From contig NZ_LRDB01000045.1 in assembly GCF_001592935.1 (NCBI RefSeq), positions 120,653 to 184,652 of the forward strand: 64,000 bases of DNA, in the 5' to 3' direction. Shown in pieces: positions 28,661-36,644 of this stretch. A program made the position numbers and the translations under genes. The notes beneath the pieces are model-generated. The model had not been told where the DNA came from, did not search any database, and was given only the letters and a program-made list of their open reading frames with translations. This DNA is from Roseivirga echinicomitans. GTDB taxonomy: Bacteria > Bacteroidota > Bacteroidia > Cytophagales > Cyclobacteriaceae. Within the stretch, counting starts at the first letter, position 1. Every line of letters starts with the position of its first letter.

Positions 28661-29713
28661 ATGAGTACAGCGAAGACAAAAAACTTACGAAACATCTGGT
28701 ATGTAGCCTGTCATGGTAGCCTTTTAAAAAAAGGGAAGACCATTGAGAAGGAAATAGACAGTGAGAAAATTCTTTTGGGCAGAGATGAGCAAGGGAAGGT
28801 TTTCGCACTTCGCAACCAATGCCCACACCGTGGTATTCCATTAACTTATGGCACTTTTGACGGCTGTGAAATTGAATGCTGCTATCATGGGTGGAGGTTT
28901 AAAACGGATGGCACTTGCTCAAAAATACCAACACTCCCTCCTTCTTCTAAATTAGATGTAACCAAGGTAAGAGCGCCTTATTATCCGCTGCGCGAAGTTC
29001 ATGGCATTGTACTGATTTACTTACCCAAAGACATGCGCAAGCCTGAGGACATGGACGAAAGTCTTTTCCCTCAGTTTCCTTTAAAAGAAGAGGCGAGTTT
29101 CGATTTTGTCACCGCAAAACCTATGTCTTGCAGCCTCGATCATTCCGTAATTGGCTTGATTGATCCAGCACACGTTCCTTTTGTGCATCAATCTTGGTTC
29201 TTTAGAAAAAAGACCAATCTAAAGCTAAAGACAAAGAATTTTGCTCCTTCGCACCTTGGTTTTAAAATGGTGCGACATGAACCTTCTAAGAACTCAGCGG
29301 CTTATAAAATTCTAAAAAAAGAGCAGACTACAGAAATCAGTTTTCAATTACCAGGCATCAGAATTGAACATATTAAAGTAGGCGAAAATGATATCGTGAT
29401 CATGACGGCCCTGACTCCTGTGAATGAAAAACAGACAGAACTGATTCAGTTCATCTATACTGACATAAGCTGGTTCAAATACCTAAAGCCTATTTTCTAT
29501 CGCTTTGCGAATACATTTATTCAGCAGGATGTTGATGTGTTTGAAAAGCTAAAGGAAGGCCTTCAGAACAACCCTCCACTGATGCTCATGGGCGACCCAG
29601 ACATGCAGGCGAAATGGTACAATGCCATTCGAGCGCGTTACGAAAAATGTCAAGAAGAAAAAACACCTTTCGAAAACCCAATCAAGCCAGAGACTTTACA
29701 GTGGCAGACTTAA
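28661..29713 (+). CDS. Rieske non-haem iron oxygenase
   Basis: This 350-residue protein has an N-terminal Rieske [2Fe-2S] domain with CPHRG (Cys54, His56) and CYHGW (Cys73, His76 as ligands), then a catalytic domain with DPAHVPFVHQ (Asp168, His171, His176), the mononuclear iron triad region. It belongs to the VanA/PaO class of oxygenase subunits that demethylate or hydroxylate cyclic compounds using a separate reductase. No reductase gene is adjacent, and the substrate is unknown. Confidence 0.88.
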   Translation: MSTAKTKNLRNIWYVACHGSLLKKGKTIEKEIDSEKILLGRDEQGKVFALRNQCPHRGIPLTYGTFDGCEIECCYHGWRFKTDGTCSKIPTLPPSSKLDVTKVRAPYYPLREVHGIVLIYLPKDMRKPEDMDESLFPQFPLKEEASFDFVTAKPMSCSLDHSVIGLIDPAHVPFVHQSWFFRKKTNLKLKTKNFAPSHLGFKMVRHEPSKNSAAYKILKKEQTTEISFQLPGIRIEHIKVGENDIVIMTALTPVNEKQTELIQFIYTDISWFKYLKPIFYRFANTFIQQDVDVFEKLKEGLQNNPPLMLMGDPDMQAKWYNAIRARYEKCQEEKTPFENPIKPETLQWQT

Positions 29714-29725
29714 ATATCTGTCATT

Positions 29726-29865
29726 AGTTCGCACTTGTAGTGCGGACTGGTCTTACTCTAAATTACGCACTCAAAGTACATCACAAAATAGGTACTCGCC
29801 AAAGGCAAGCACCAGTTACAGCAGAGGGCTAGTTAGCATTGTACGCTTGTTGGTGAAAACACCAA
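29726..29865. other. Intergenic hairpins between Rieske gene and SDR gene
   Basis: The 189-base gap contains two stable hairpins: one at 29726-29748 with CGCAC/GTGCG at its core and TTGTA in the loop, and one at 29850-29865 with TTGGTG/CACCAA around AAAA. They lie between genes that converge here. No T-run follows, so they may be weak terminators or pieces of a repeated element rather than standard terminators. Confidence 0.4.
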
Positions 29866-29902
29866 GAAGGGCGGCAAGGGCAGTATTTTTGAGCTCTAAA
29901 GA

Positions 29903-30610
29903 TTATATATCTCCCAATTGCGGACGAAGGATGATTTCCTCCACTACTGTATTTGGCGACAAAGCATGGGCAGCATAAATCGCATCAGCAACGTCTTCTG
30001 CTTTCATAAATCGTTCTTCTGGAAGTCCGGCTCCTTCCCAACTTGGGGTATAAGTTGCTCCAGCCAAAATTGAAGTAACACGTACCCCATGAGGTTTCAT
30101 TTCCTCACGTAAAGCTTTGGTGAAACCCAGTAAGGCAAACTTAGAAATAGAATAACTACCACCATTGGCATAGGCTTGAATTCCAGCTATAGAACCTGAG
30201 GTAAATACATGACCCGATTTGCGTTCCATCATTCCGGAAATCAATTCACGTGTGAGGTAGTAAGCGCTGTAAAGATTCGTTTCAATCATCATTTCCAGAT
30301 TTCCTTCGTCCTCATTATGTACACTGCCAGGAACAAAAGCACCTGTATTGTTCAAAAGCAAATCCACGGGGCGGTCGAAAGATTTAACCATCTCAGCGAA
30401 TTTTAGCACCTCCTGTTTCTTTGATAAATCTGCCTGAACTGTGTGGATCTCAATTTCAGGAAAAGCCTCATTTATATCCTTCATGAGTTGCTTTAGGTCT
30501 TCTTGGTTTCGAGCACAGGTCATAATATCGAAGCCATCTTTGGCAAATCTTTCAATGGTTGCCCTACCTATTCCTTTTGTCCCTCCGGTAATTACTGCCA
30601 GTTTTTTCAT
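29903..30610 (-). CDS. Short-chain dehydrogenase/reductase
   Basis: This 235-residue protein is a classical SDR. It has the cofactor motif TGGTKGIG (residues 8-15), LLNNTGAF (the NNAG-type segment, with Thr for Ala), a catalytic Ser region SGSIAGIQ and the YSISK Tyr/Lys pair. It probably reduces or oxidises a small alcohol or ketone with NAD(P)H. The sequence does not identify the substrate. It converges on the Rieske gene. Confidence 0.88.
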   Translation of the reverse strand: MKKLAVITGGTKGIGRATIERFAKDGFDIMTCARNQEDLKQLMKDINEAFPEIEIHTVQADLSKKQEVLKFAEMVKSFDRPVDLLLNNTGAFVPGSVHNEDEGNLEMMIETNLYSAYYLTRELISGMMERKSGHVFTSGSIAGIQAYANGGSYSISKFALLGFTKALREEMKPHGVRVTSILAGATYTPSWEGAGLPEERFMKAEDVADAIYAAHALSPNTVVEEIILRPQLGDI

Positions 30611-30764
30611 GTTTGAATAATTGTTTCAGATTTTTACGTTGTACCAACGACTTGAAATTAGATCAATTTGTTCAATTAAGATGGTCCAAGCCGAATCTTT
30701 TGCCTCAAGTTTTGTTATTTTACCACCCTGTTAATTTAATCACCCTGATGGAAATGCTTTTTTA

Positions 30765-31499
30765 ATGAAGAGTCTCGGCAAATATCTATTGTTTATAAGC
30801 TCTCTTTTCAAAAATCGTGAGTCGTTCAAAACCTATGTCAAACTAACCTTTGAGGAATGTATGCTTGTTGGAATCAACAGTATCGTTTTGGTGGGCTTGG
30901 TTTCGCTCTTTATTGGAGCGGTATCTACCCTTCAAACGGCATTCAACTTGGTCAACCCACTTATTCCTGATAGTGTTGTAGGACTTGTAGTTCGAGATCT
31001 CACGATTTTAGAATTAGCCCCCACAATTACCGCTATTATTTTCGCGGGAAAGGTAGGATCAAGTATTGCAGGAAATCTGGGTACCATGCGGATTACAGAG
31101 CAAATTGATGCACTAGAAGTAATGGGGATCAATTCAGCTTCCTATTTGGTGCTCCCAAAAATTGTAGGAACACTCATTATGTACCCACTCCTAGTAATTC
31201 TAGCAGGAGTATTGGCGATTTCAGGGGGCTTCTTAGCCGCAAAATTTGGCGGTGTGGTATCTACAGCCGATTACTTTACTGGGTTGAAAATGGATTTCAA
31301 TCAGTTCACGGTTACGTTCGCTTTAATAAAATCTGTCGTTTTTGGCTTCCTAGTTTCATCTATATCTTCCTACATGGGCTTTTTCACCAAAGGGGGAGCG
31401 TTGGAAGTTGGTCAGGCCAGTACACGTGCAGTAACGGTGAGTTGTATCGCCATTTTATTCAGTGATTTTATTCTCGCTCAATTGCTTTTAGTAAGATGA
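30765..31499 (+). CDS. mlaE: MlaE-type ABC transporter permease
   Basis: MlaE is the membrane subunit of the Mla system that moves phospholipids between outer and inner membranes. The 244-residue protein has the expected 5-6 hydrophobic segments and the family signature ITAIIFAGKVGSSIAGNLGT, followed by EQIDALEVMG. The gene overlaps the next ATPase gene by four bases (ATGA). No mlaD gene follows, so the substrate-binding MCE protein must be encoded elsewhere. Confidence 0.9.
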   Translation: MKSLGKYLLFISSLFKNRESFKTYVKLTFEECMLVGINSIVLVGLVSLFIGAVSTLQTAFNLVNPLIPDSVVGLVVRDLTILELAPTITAIIFAGKVGSSIAGNLGTMRITEQIDALEVMGINSASYLVLPKIVGTLIMYPLLVILAGVLAISGGFLAAKFGGVVSTADYFTGLKMDFNQFTVTFALIKSVVFGFLVSSISSYMGFFTKGGALEVGQASTRAVTVSCIAILFSDFILAQLLLVR

Positions 31500-32245
31500 T
31501 AGAAGTTAAGAATTTAGTAAAGTCGTTTGATGATAAGGTGGTCTTAGAGGACATTAGCGTAACATTTGAAAAAGGAAAAACAAACCTAATCATTGGCGCT
31601 AGTGGGTCTGGAAAAAGTGTGCTGCTGAAGAATATCGTAGGCCTTTTCAAACCCGATTCAGGAGATATTCTGTACGATAGACGGGATTTTATTAATGCCC
31701 ACAGGGACTTAAAAACTGACATTAGACGAGAAATAGGAATGCTTTTTCAAGGAGGGGCGCTTTTCGATTCTATGACCGTAGAACAGAATATCAAATTCCC
31801 TTTGGATATTCTTACCAAAATGCCCGAAGATGAAAAACTCGATAGAGTAAACTTCTGTCTGAAGCGGGTAAAGCTGGAAAACACCAACAAACAAATGCCT
31901 TCAGAGATTAGTGGAGGAATGCAAAAAAGGGTGGGTATTGCTAGGGCCATCGTAAACAGCTCTCAATACCTATTTTGTGACGAACCCAATTCAGGACTGG
32001 ATCCAATTACTTCGATCAAAATAGACCGCTTACTGGCGGAAATTACAGAGGAATATCAAATTACTACGGTGATCGTAACCCATGATATGAACTCAGTAAT
32101 GGAGATTGGAGAATACATTATGTTCCTTAGCAACAGCCATAAACTATGGGAAGGCAACAGCGATGAAATCATGCACTCAGGTGTCCAAGAACTTGACGAG
32201 TTTGTATTCGCCAACAAAATGATGCGCAAGTTTAGGGATCAATAA
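31496..32245 (+). CDS. mlaF: MlaF-type ABC transporter ATPase
   Basis: This 249-residue ATPase powers the MlaE permease. It has Walker A GASGSGKS (residues 34-41), the signature ISGGMQKRVGIARAI, Walker B FCDEPNSGLDP (about 160-170) and a switch histidine in VTHDMNS. The SGGMQKRV form is typical of MlaF proteins. Translational coupling to mlaE is indicated by the ATGA overlap. Confidence 0.92.
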   Translation: MIEVKNLVKSFDDKVVLEDISVTFEKGKTNLIIGASGSGKSVLLKNIVGLFKPDSGDILYDRRDFINAHRDLKTDIRREIGMLFQGGALFDSMTVEQNIKFPLDILTKMPEDEKLDRVNFCLKRVKLENTNKQMPSEISGGMQKRVGIARAIVNSSQYLFCDEPNSGLDPITSIKIDRLLAEITEEYQITTVIVTHDMNSVMEIGEYIMFLSNSHKLWEGNSDEIMHSGVQELDEFVFANKMMRKFRDQ

Positions 32246-32324
32246 GCAAGAACCACCTAACCTAAATAATTAAATTTATCTTTTGTAAGTAACGTCAGCT
32301 ACATGCTGGAAAAACATTAAAACA

Positions 32325-33491
32325 ATGTCAGTTTACTTCATAATGTTTTTTGGTATTGTCTCCTTTTTGGTTGGGGTAGCATTATCTACAATTCTTCATG
32401 AATTAGGACATGGTATTGCTGCCTATGTCCTTTATAAAGGTGACATAAAAATCTGTATCGGCTCTTATCTCGAAAACGCCCGGTTTATCACGTTAAAACT
32501 TGGTAGGCTTCACATTCATTTAACCCGAAACCCATTCAAATGGAGCAAAGGATTTTGTAGAGTAAGCACAAATAATAGCTGGCTAAAAGACTGCATTTAC
32601 ATTTTTGCAGGCCCCTTCGTCAACATTATTATATTAATCGTATCAACATTGGTTTTAACTAGGCCTGAAACACACGGCTTAGTCAAGTATACAGCTCTTT
32701 CTCTTGTAATTGCTTCTTTAATAGTAGTTTTCAAAAACCTGATCCCCAATGGCTCACCTATCATACTTGATGAATTTAGGTACACCTATAATGACGGTCA
32801 GCAATTAAAGCAGCTCCTCCAAATTCGAAAAATATATCCACAAATAACGAAGATACCGAGACTGGTCAACTCCAATGAACTCAATAAAGCCATCACATTA
32901 TTCGAAAGCCTACCAGAGCGTAATAATAACCATCAGGTACTAAGGTTAGGTATGTCGCTTTACTTTCAATCTAAGCAGTTCGATCAATCCATCGAATTGT
33001 TCAATGACTTTAAAAAAACCAAGCGATTAAAATCTGAGGATTATGGGTTATGTGGGTTATGTTATTCATGGCAAAACAATCATCTACAGGCCATCGAGCT
33101 ATACGACCAATCGATTCTGTTGAATTATCATAATTTGTCATCCAGAATAAACAGAGGTTATACATATAATATCTTAGGAAGATATGATGAGGCTATTGAA
33201 GACTTTAACATGAGTATCAACGCAGGTCTCTATTTGGCCTATTCTTTTAGCAATCGGGGCCTATCTAAATTAAAAAAAGGGTTCGAAAAAGAGGGAATGG
33301 AAGACATTCAAAAAGCACTTGAAATTGAACCAGATTGCTCTTACGCTCTCAAAAATCTTGGTATACATGAAATAGACAAGAAGAAATATGAGAAGGCTCT
33401 CGCTTACTTTGAGAAAGCAAAACAAGTTGACCCCAATACACATCAAATCGATGATTTAATCCTGGAAACTACAAGTCTGTTAAATTCTTAA
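32325..33491 (+). CDS. M50-like membrane protease fused to TPR repeats
   Basis: This 388-residue protein has an N-terminal membrane domain with the zinc motif HELGH (His25, Glu26, His29) in the first hydrophobic segment, two further membrane segments, and NLIPNGSPIILDEF near residue 143, which resembles the third zinc ligand region (N-x2-P ... D) of M50 site-2-type proteases. Residues about 170-388 are TPR repeats (YDEAIEDFNMSI, YEKALAYFEKAKQVDPN). Proteolysis of an intramembrane substrate selected through the TPRs is a reasonable inference. The usual PDZ domain is absent. Confidence 0.7.
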   Translation: MSVYFIMFFGIVSFLVGVALSTILHELGHGIAAYVLYKGDIKICIGSYLENARFITLKLGRLHIHLTRNPFKWSKGFCRVSTNNSWLKDCIYIFAGPFVNIIILIVSTLVLTRPETHGLVKYTALSLVIASLIVVFKNLIPNGSPIILDEFRYTYNDGQQLKQLLQIRKIYPQITKIPRLVNSNELNKAITLFESLPERNNNHQVLRLGMSLYFQSKQFDQSIELFNDFKKTKRLKSEDYGLCGLCYSWQNNHLQAIELYDQSILLNYHNLSSRINRGYTYNILGRYDEAIEDFNMSINAGLYLAYSFSNRGLSKLKKGFEKEGMEDIQKALEIEPDCSYALKNLGIHEIDKKKYEKALAYFEKAKQVDPNTHQIDDLILETTSLLNS

Positions 33492-33619
33492 CAAATGAGA
33501 CAAGACTAATTTGTATTCAATGTGTAAGTTTAGGGATAGATAAATCTTAAGAATCTTCTAAAAGTAATCCCCTAGCACTTAATACTCACCGATTTTTAAA
33601 CCTAAAAACTAGATTTCAT

Positions 33620-33653
33620 TTTTTAATTCGGATAAATTTGTCCGAATTAAAAA
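33620..33653. promoter_or_regulatory. 34-base operator palindrome of the Rrf2 regulator
   Basis: Thirteen bases on each side (TTTTTAATTCGGA and its complement) flank an eight-base centre, with a single mismatched pair across the whole 34 bases. It covers the -33 element of the promoter that drives the Rrf2 gene, so bound regulator would block RNA polymerase. NsrR- and IscR-type proteins bind dyads of about this size. Confidence 0.8.
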
Positions 33654-33668
33654 TCTGACCTATCTTTG
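33637..33668 (+). promoter_or_regulatory. Promoter of the nitrosative-stress cluster
   Basis: TTTG (33637-33640), 20 bases and TATCTTTG (33661-33668) match the Bacteroidota promoter exactly. The -33 element is inside the operator palindrome. The start codon at 33687 is 18 bases downstream of the -7 element. Confidence 0.8.
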
Positions 33669-33686
33669 CATAGAAAATATACAACT

Positions 33687-34121
33687 ATGTTCTCAAAAGC
33701 ATGTGAATACGGAATTCGAGCAGTGATTTACATCGCACAAAAATCTCTCAATGAGGAGCGTGCGAGTTTGAAAGACATCACCGCGGAAATAGATTCACCA
33801 GAAGCATTCACGGCCAAAGTTTTGCAGCAGCTGGCCAGAGCAAAAATCATCAATTCAGTAAAAGGACCGAATGGTGGTTTTGAAATCAAGAAAGAAGACA
33901 TCGACTCCATAAAACTTAGCGAAATTGTAAACGCCTTGGATGGCGACAGTATCTATAAAGGCTGTGGTCTTGGTTTAAAGGTATGCAATGCCAACGAACC
34001 CTGCCCTGTTCACGATAAGTTCACCACCATTAGAAGTGAGCTGAGAAAGATGCTTGAGAACACGAGCCTTTTTGAATTGGCCACGAGTTTAGAGACTGGT
34101 TTGACTTACTTAAAACGCTAA
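33687..34121 (+). CDS. Rrf2 family Fe-S regulator (NsrR/IscR-like)
   Basis: The ATG at 33687 gives 144 residues beginning MFSKACEYGIRA, the Rrf2 start; a TTG at 33666 lies within the promoter. The winged helix is followed by cysteines 93, 100 and 106 (C-x6-C-x5-C), which would hold a [2Fe-2S] or [4Fe-4S] cluster. The adjacent nitric-oxide defence genes suggest an NsrR-like sensor whose cluster is damaged by NO, relieving repression. A near-perfect palindrome sits on its own promoter, so it is probably autoregulated. Confidence 0.88.
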   Translation: MFSKACEYGIRAVIYIAQKSLNEERASLKDITAEIDSPEAFTAKVLQQLARAKIINSVKGPNGGFEIKKEDIDSIKLSEIVNALDGDSIYKGCGLGLKVCNANEPCPVHDKFTTIRSELRKMLENTSLFELATSLETGLTYLKR

Positions 34122-34163
34122 AATTTGACACAATAAAGGATATAAAGGTATTAATATCTCATA

Positions 34164-34550
34164 ATGAAAAAAATTTTAAGCATAGCGGACATCAAACTAT
34201 TGGTCGACACCTTTTATGATAAGGTGAGAGAGGACGAACTCTTGGCCTATATTTTCAATGGCGTGATCAAAGACAAATGGCCACAGCATTTAGAGAAAAT
34301 GTACCGTTTCTGGCAAACCATACTCTTGGGTGAACACACTTATTATGGAAGTCCATTTGCTCCTCATGCTCATTTGCCCATAGAAGCAAAGCATTTCGAG
34401 CGATGGATTGAGCTGTTCTATAGCACCATAGATGAGCTTTTCGAAGGAGAAAAAGCAACTGAAGCCAAATGGCGTGCGCAAAAAATGGCAGAAATGTTCA
34501 TGCTGAAAATCGAATATTATAAAGAGAGAGATTCAAAACCTTTGTTATGA
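34164..34550 (+). CDS. Group III truncated haemoglobin
   Basis: This 128-residue protein fits the group III truncated globins: DTFYDKVREDELLAYIF near the N-terminus, WPQHLEKMYRFW, and HLPIEAKHFERWIELF, where the haem-binding histidine is expected. These globins bind O2 and NO, and the context (Rrf2 regulator upstream, ric and haemerythrin downstream) suggests NO detoxification or sensing. Its stop overlaps the next gene's start (ATGA). Confidence 0.88.
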   Translation: MKKILSIADIKLLVDTFYDKVREDELLAYIFNGVIKDKWPQHLEKMYRFWQTILLGEHTYYGSPFAPHAHLPIEAKHFERWIELFYSTIDELFEGEKATEAKWRAQKMAEMFMLKIEYYKERDSKPLL

Positions 34551-35005
34551 CAGTACAAGTAAAATCTCCAATTGCAGTAGTTTCCGTTTTTATGTGGGTA
34601 GGCTTTGTATGCACCATTAGCTTTATGGAAGCATGGTTGAAATTTCAAGCTCCAGGCATTACACTGCCATTAGGTTTAGGAATTGGCCGATTGGTCTTTG
34701 ACGCATTAAACAAAGTGGAATGGATATTCGCCATCGCTATAGTAATTCAGCTTGTCAGCTATAAAGCCCCCCTATTGAGTACGAAAACAATAGCCTTCTT
34801 ACTCCCACTCTTACTCCTATTCATTCAAACAATTTGGCTATTACCAGCACTTGACGCTCGGGCCGAAATGTACATTCAAGACACTACTCCACCTGCTTCT
34901 AATCTTCATTTCTATTATGCTGGAGCGGAAGTTATCAAGGTGATATGCTTACTCATTTATGGTATTACCCTATTTAAAAAAACAGATCATGGAAAATCTA
35001 ATTGA
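34547..35005 (+). CDS. Four-helix membrane protein of the NO-stress cluster
   Basis: This 152-residue protein has four hydrophobic segments (about 8-28, 58-80, 84-104, 122-145). It overlaps the globin gene by four bases and the ric start by 17, so it belongs to the same operon. No family is recognised. Polar positions in the membrane are few; an HFYYAGAEVIKV segment is the most distinctive. It may support electron transfer or NO handling, but that comes only from context. Confidence 0.7.
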   Translation: MTVQVKSPIAVVSVFMWVGFVCTISFMEAWLKFQAPGITLPLGLGIGRLVFDALNKVEWIFAIAIVIQLVSYKAPLLSTKTIAFLLPLLLLFIQTIWLLPALDARAEMYIQDTTPPASNLHFYYAGAEVIKVICLLIYGITLFKKTDHGKSN

Positions 35006-35713
35006 AAAAACGATCGGTGAAATTGTAGCCGAAGATTACCGTACCGCTGCAGTGTTCGAATCCTATGGAATTGATTTCTGTTGCAATGGCAATCGCAGTA
35101 TAAACGTAGCCTGCGAAGCCAAAAACATTAATCAAGGTGAACTTATGGAGAAACTAAACTCTTCAATTACCGTGGCTCATGCTGGCAATAGCGACTATAA
35201 ATTCTGGCCAATTGATTTACTGGCAGACTATATTGAGAAAAACACCACCGCTATGTAGAAGAGAAAATGCCTGTGATAAAGCAGTACCTCAATAAGATCA
35301 GTGAAGTACATGGTAAACACCATCCTGAATTACTAGAAATAGAAGCCCTTTTCAATGCTTCTGCTGGTGAATTGACCATGCACATGAAAAAAGAAGAACT
35401 CATGCTCTTCCCTTTTGTAAGAAAAATGATGAGTGCCCAAAGTGAAGATGTAAAAGTACACACTCCACATTTCGGCACCGTAAGTAACCCCGTTCAGGCC
35501 ATGATGCACGAGCACGATACTGAAGGAAAACGCTTTCGTCAGATCAGCGAATTAAGCAACCAGTATACACCACCAGCCGATGCTTGTAATACTTATAAAG
35601 TAGCCTTTTCTCTTTTGAAAGAGTTTGAGGATGATTTGCACCTTCATATTCACTTAGAGAACAACATTCTCTTCCCTAAAGCCGTAGCCTTAGAGAAGAA
35701 ACTAACAGCCTAA
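34989..35713 (+). pseudogene. ric: Iron-sulfur cluster repair protein (RIC/ScdA/YtfE), frameshifted
   Basis: RIC proteins repair Fe-S clusters damaged by NO with a di-iron haemerythrin domain. The first part (from ATG 34989) has the ScdA N-terminal motif DFCCNGNRS and runs to a stop at 35256-35258. From the A5 run at 35238-35242 a second frame continues with HHRYVEEKMPVIKQYLNK and includes the remaining iron-ligand segments HGKHHPEL, HMKKEELM, MMHEHD and HLHIHLENN, ending at 35713. Together the two parts make a normal RIC of about 240 residues. The loss of one A, real or a sequencing error, explains it. If it is real, the C-terminal part starting at 35267 lacks the first His pair. Confidence 0.8.
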
Positions 35714-35716
35714 GTC

Positions 35717-36040
35717 ATGAATCACCAATTCAAAATCAATGCGCTTGAATATACCGAAGGGAAAGTCAAAGGCTTTGCTGGATCGCCATTATTAGAATTG
35801 AAAAATGGCGCTGTAAAAATGGTGAAAGTGGCTGCCCATTCTGAATACCCTAAACATGTGCATCCACAAAAAACAGAATATGCTTTTGTAGTGGAAGGAA
35901 CACCTGAATTTGAAATCGATGACAACACTTACCAATGTCAGCCTGGAGAATTCTATGTTTTCCCAACCCAGGCAAAGCATAAAATTGTAAACAAAGGCGA
36001 TGGAGAATGTGTATTGCTGATTGGCTCAATAAACAACTGA
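35717..36040 (+). CDS. Small cupin protein
   Basis: This 107-residue protein is a single cupin barrel with the metal-site elements HSEYPKHVHPQKTEYAFV (first motif, His/His/Glu) and YVFPTQAKHKIVN (second motif). It likely binds a metal and may be a sensor or small oxygenase. It begins three bases after ric, so it is part of the NO-stress operon. Confidence 0.8.
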   Translation: MNHQFKINALEYTEGKVKGFAGSPLLELKNGAVKMVKVAAHSEYPKHVHPQKTEYAFVVEGTPEFEIDDNTYQCQPGEFYVFPTQAKHKIVNKGDGECVLLIGSINN

Positions 36041-36078
36041 TTTAATAATGGCCTTTATTTCACGCTAGCCCCAAAACT

Positions 36079-36543
36079 ATGGAAGAAAGAAAACCTCTGA
36101 AACGACACAAAGCACTTCAACCCTTCAGCCGCGAACACCATCATGGCTTATTGCTCTGTTGGAAAATACGGAAGGGATTTCTTTCTAAAGTTGATCCAGT
36201 GAGGGTTAAAACATATTCTGATTGGTTTTATAAAACTCATCTTATTCCTCATTTTTCGGACGAAGAGAAATACATCTTCCCAATTTTGGGAGAAGAACAT
36301 GAGCACATCAAAAAGGCCATGGCGGAACACAGAAGGCTTGCTCGGCTTTTTGATGATAAGGAAGACATTGCCCGCAATCTTAACAGAATTGAGGAAGAAC
36401 TGGAAAGGCACATCCGTTTTGAAGAACGGGTCCTTTTTCCTGAAATCCAAGACATAGCGACTCCTGAACAGCTGGAGCTAATGACCCAAATGCATGACTC
36501 GGTTACGTTCAAAGAGAACAACGAGGATCCATTTTGGCTATAA
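36079..36543 (+). CDS. Haemerythrin-domain protein
   Basis: This 154-residue protein is a four-helix haemerythrin-like domain with SREHHHGLLL, the HFSDEEKYIFPIL helix, EEHEHIKKAMAEHRR and RHIRFEERVLFPEIQ providing His and Glu/Asp iron ligands. A di-iron site that binds O2 or NO is likely. It is the second haemerythrin-type gene in the cluster after ric, which may explain how ric could be dispensable if truly broken. Confidence 0.85.
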   Translation: MEERKPLKRHKALQPFSREHHHGLLLCWKIRKGFLSKVDPVRVKTYSDWFYKTHLIPHFSDEEKYIFPILGEEHEHIKKAMAEHRRLARLFDDKEDIARNLNRIEEELERHIRFEERVLFPEIQDIATPEQLELMTQMHDSVTFKENNEDPFWL

Positions 36544-36644
36544 GTTGGTTTAAACTGCGATGTATTAAGGTCACTCAAAAAGCTTCTAAATTCACCATTA
36601 TAGCCTTACTTTAGCGCCAGCTATACCTAAGAGAACCATCGGTA

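Noticed and set aside
29714..29902. Remnant insertion sequence between the Rieske and SDR genes
   Set aside because: Hairpins are present but there are no terminal inverted repeats, target duplication or transposase fragment.
35267..35713. Calling the C-terminal ric fragment as an independent haemerythrin gene
   Set aside because: Frame continuity upstream with HHRYVEEK and the ScdA domain in the other frame shows that it is the second half of one RIC gene interrupted by a frameshift.
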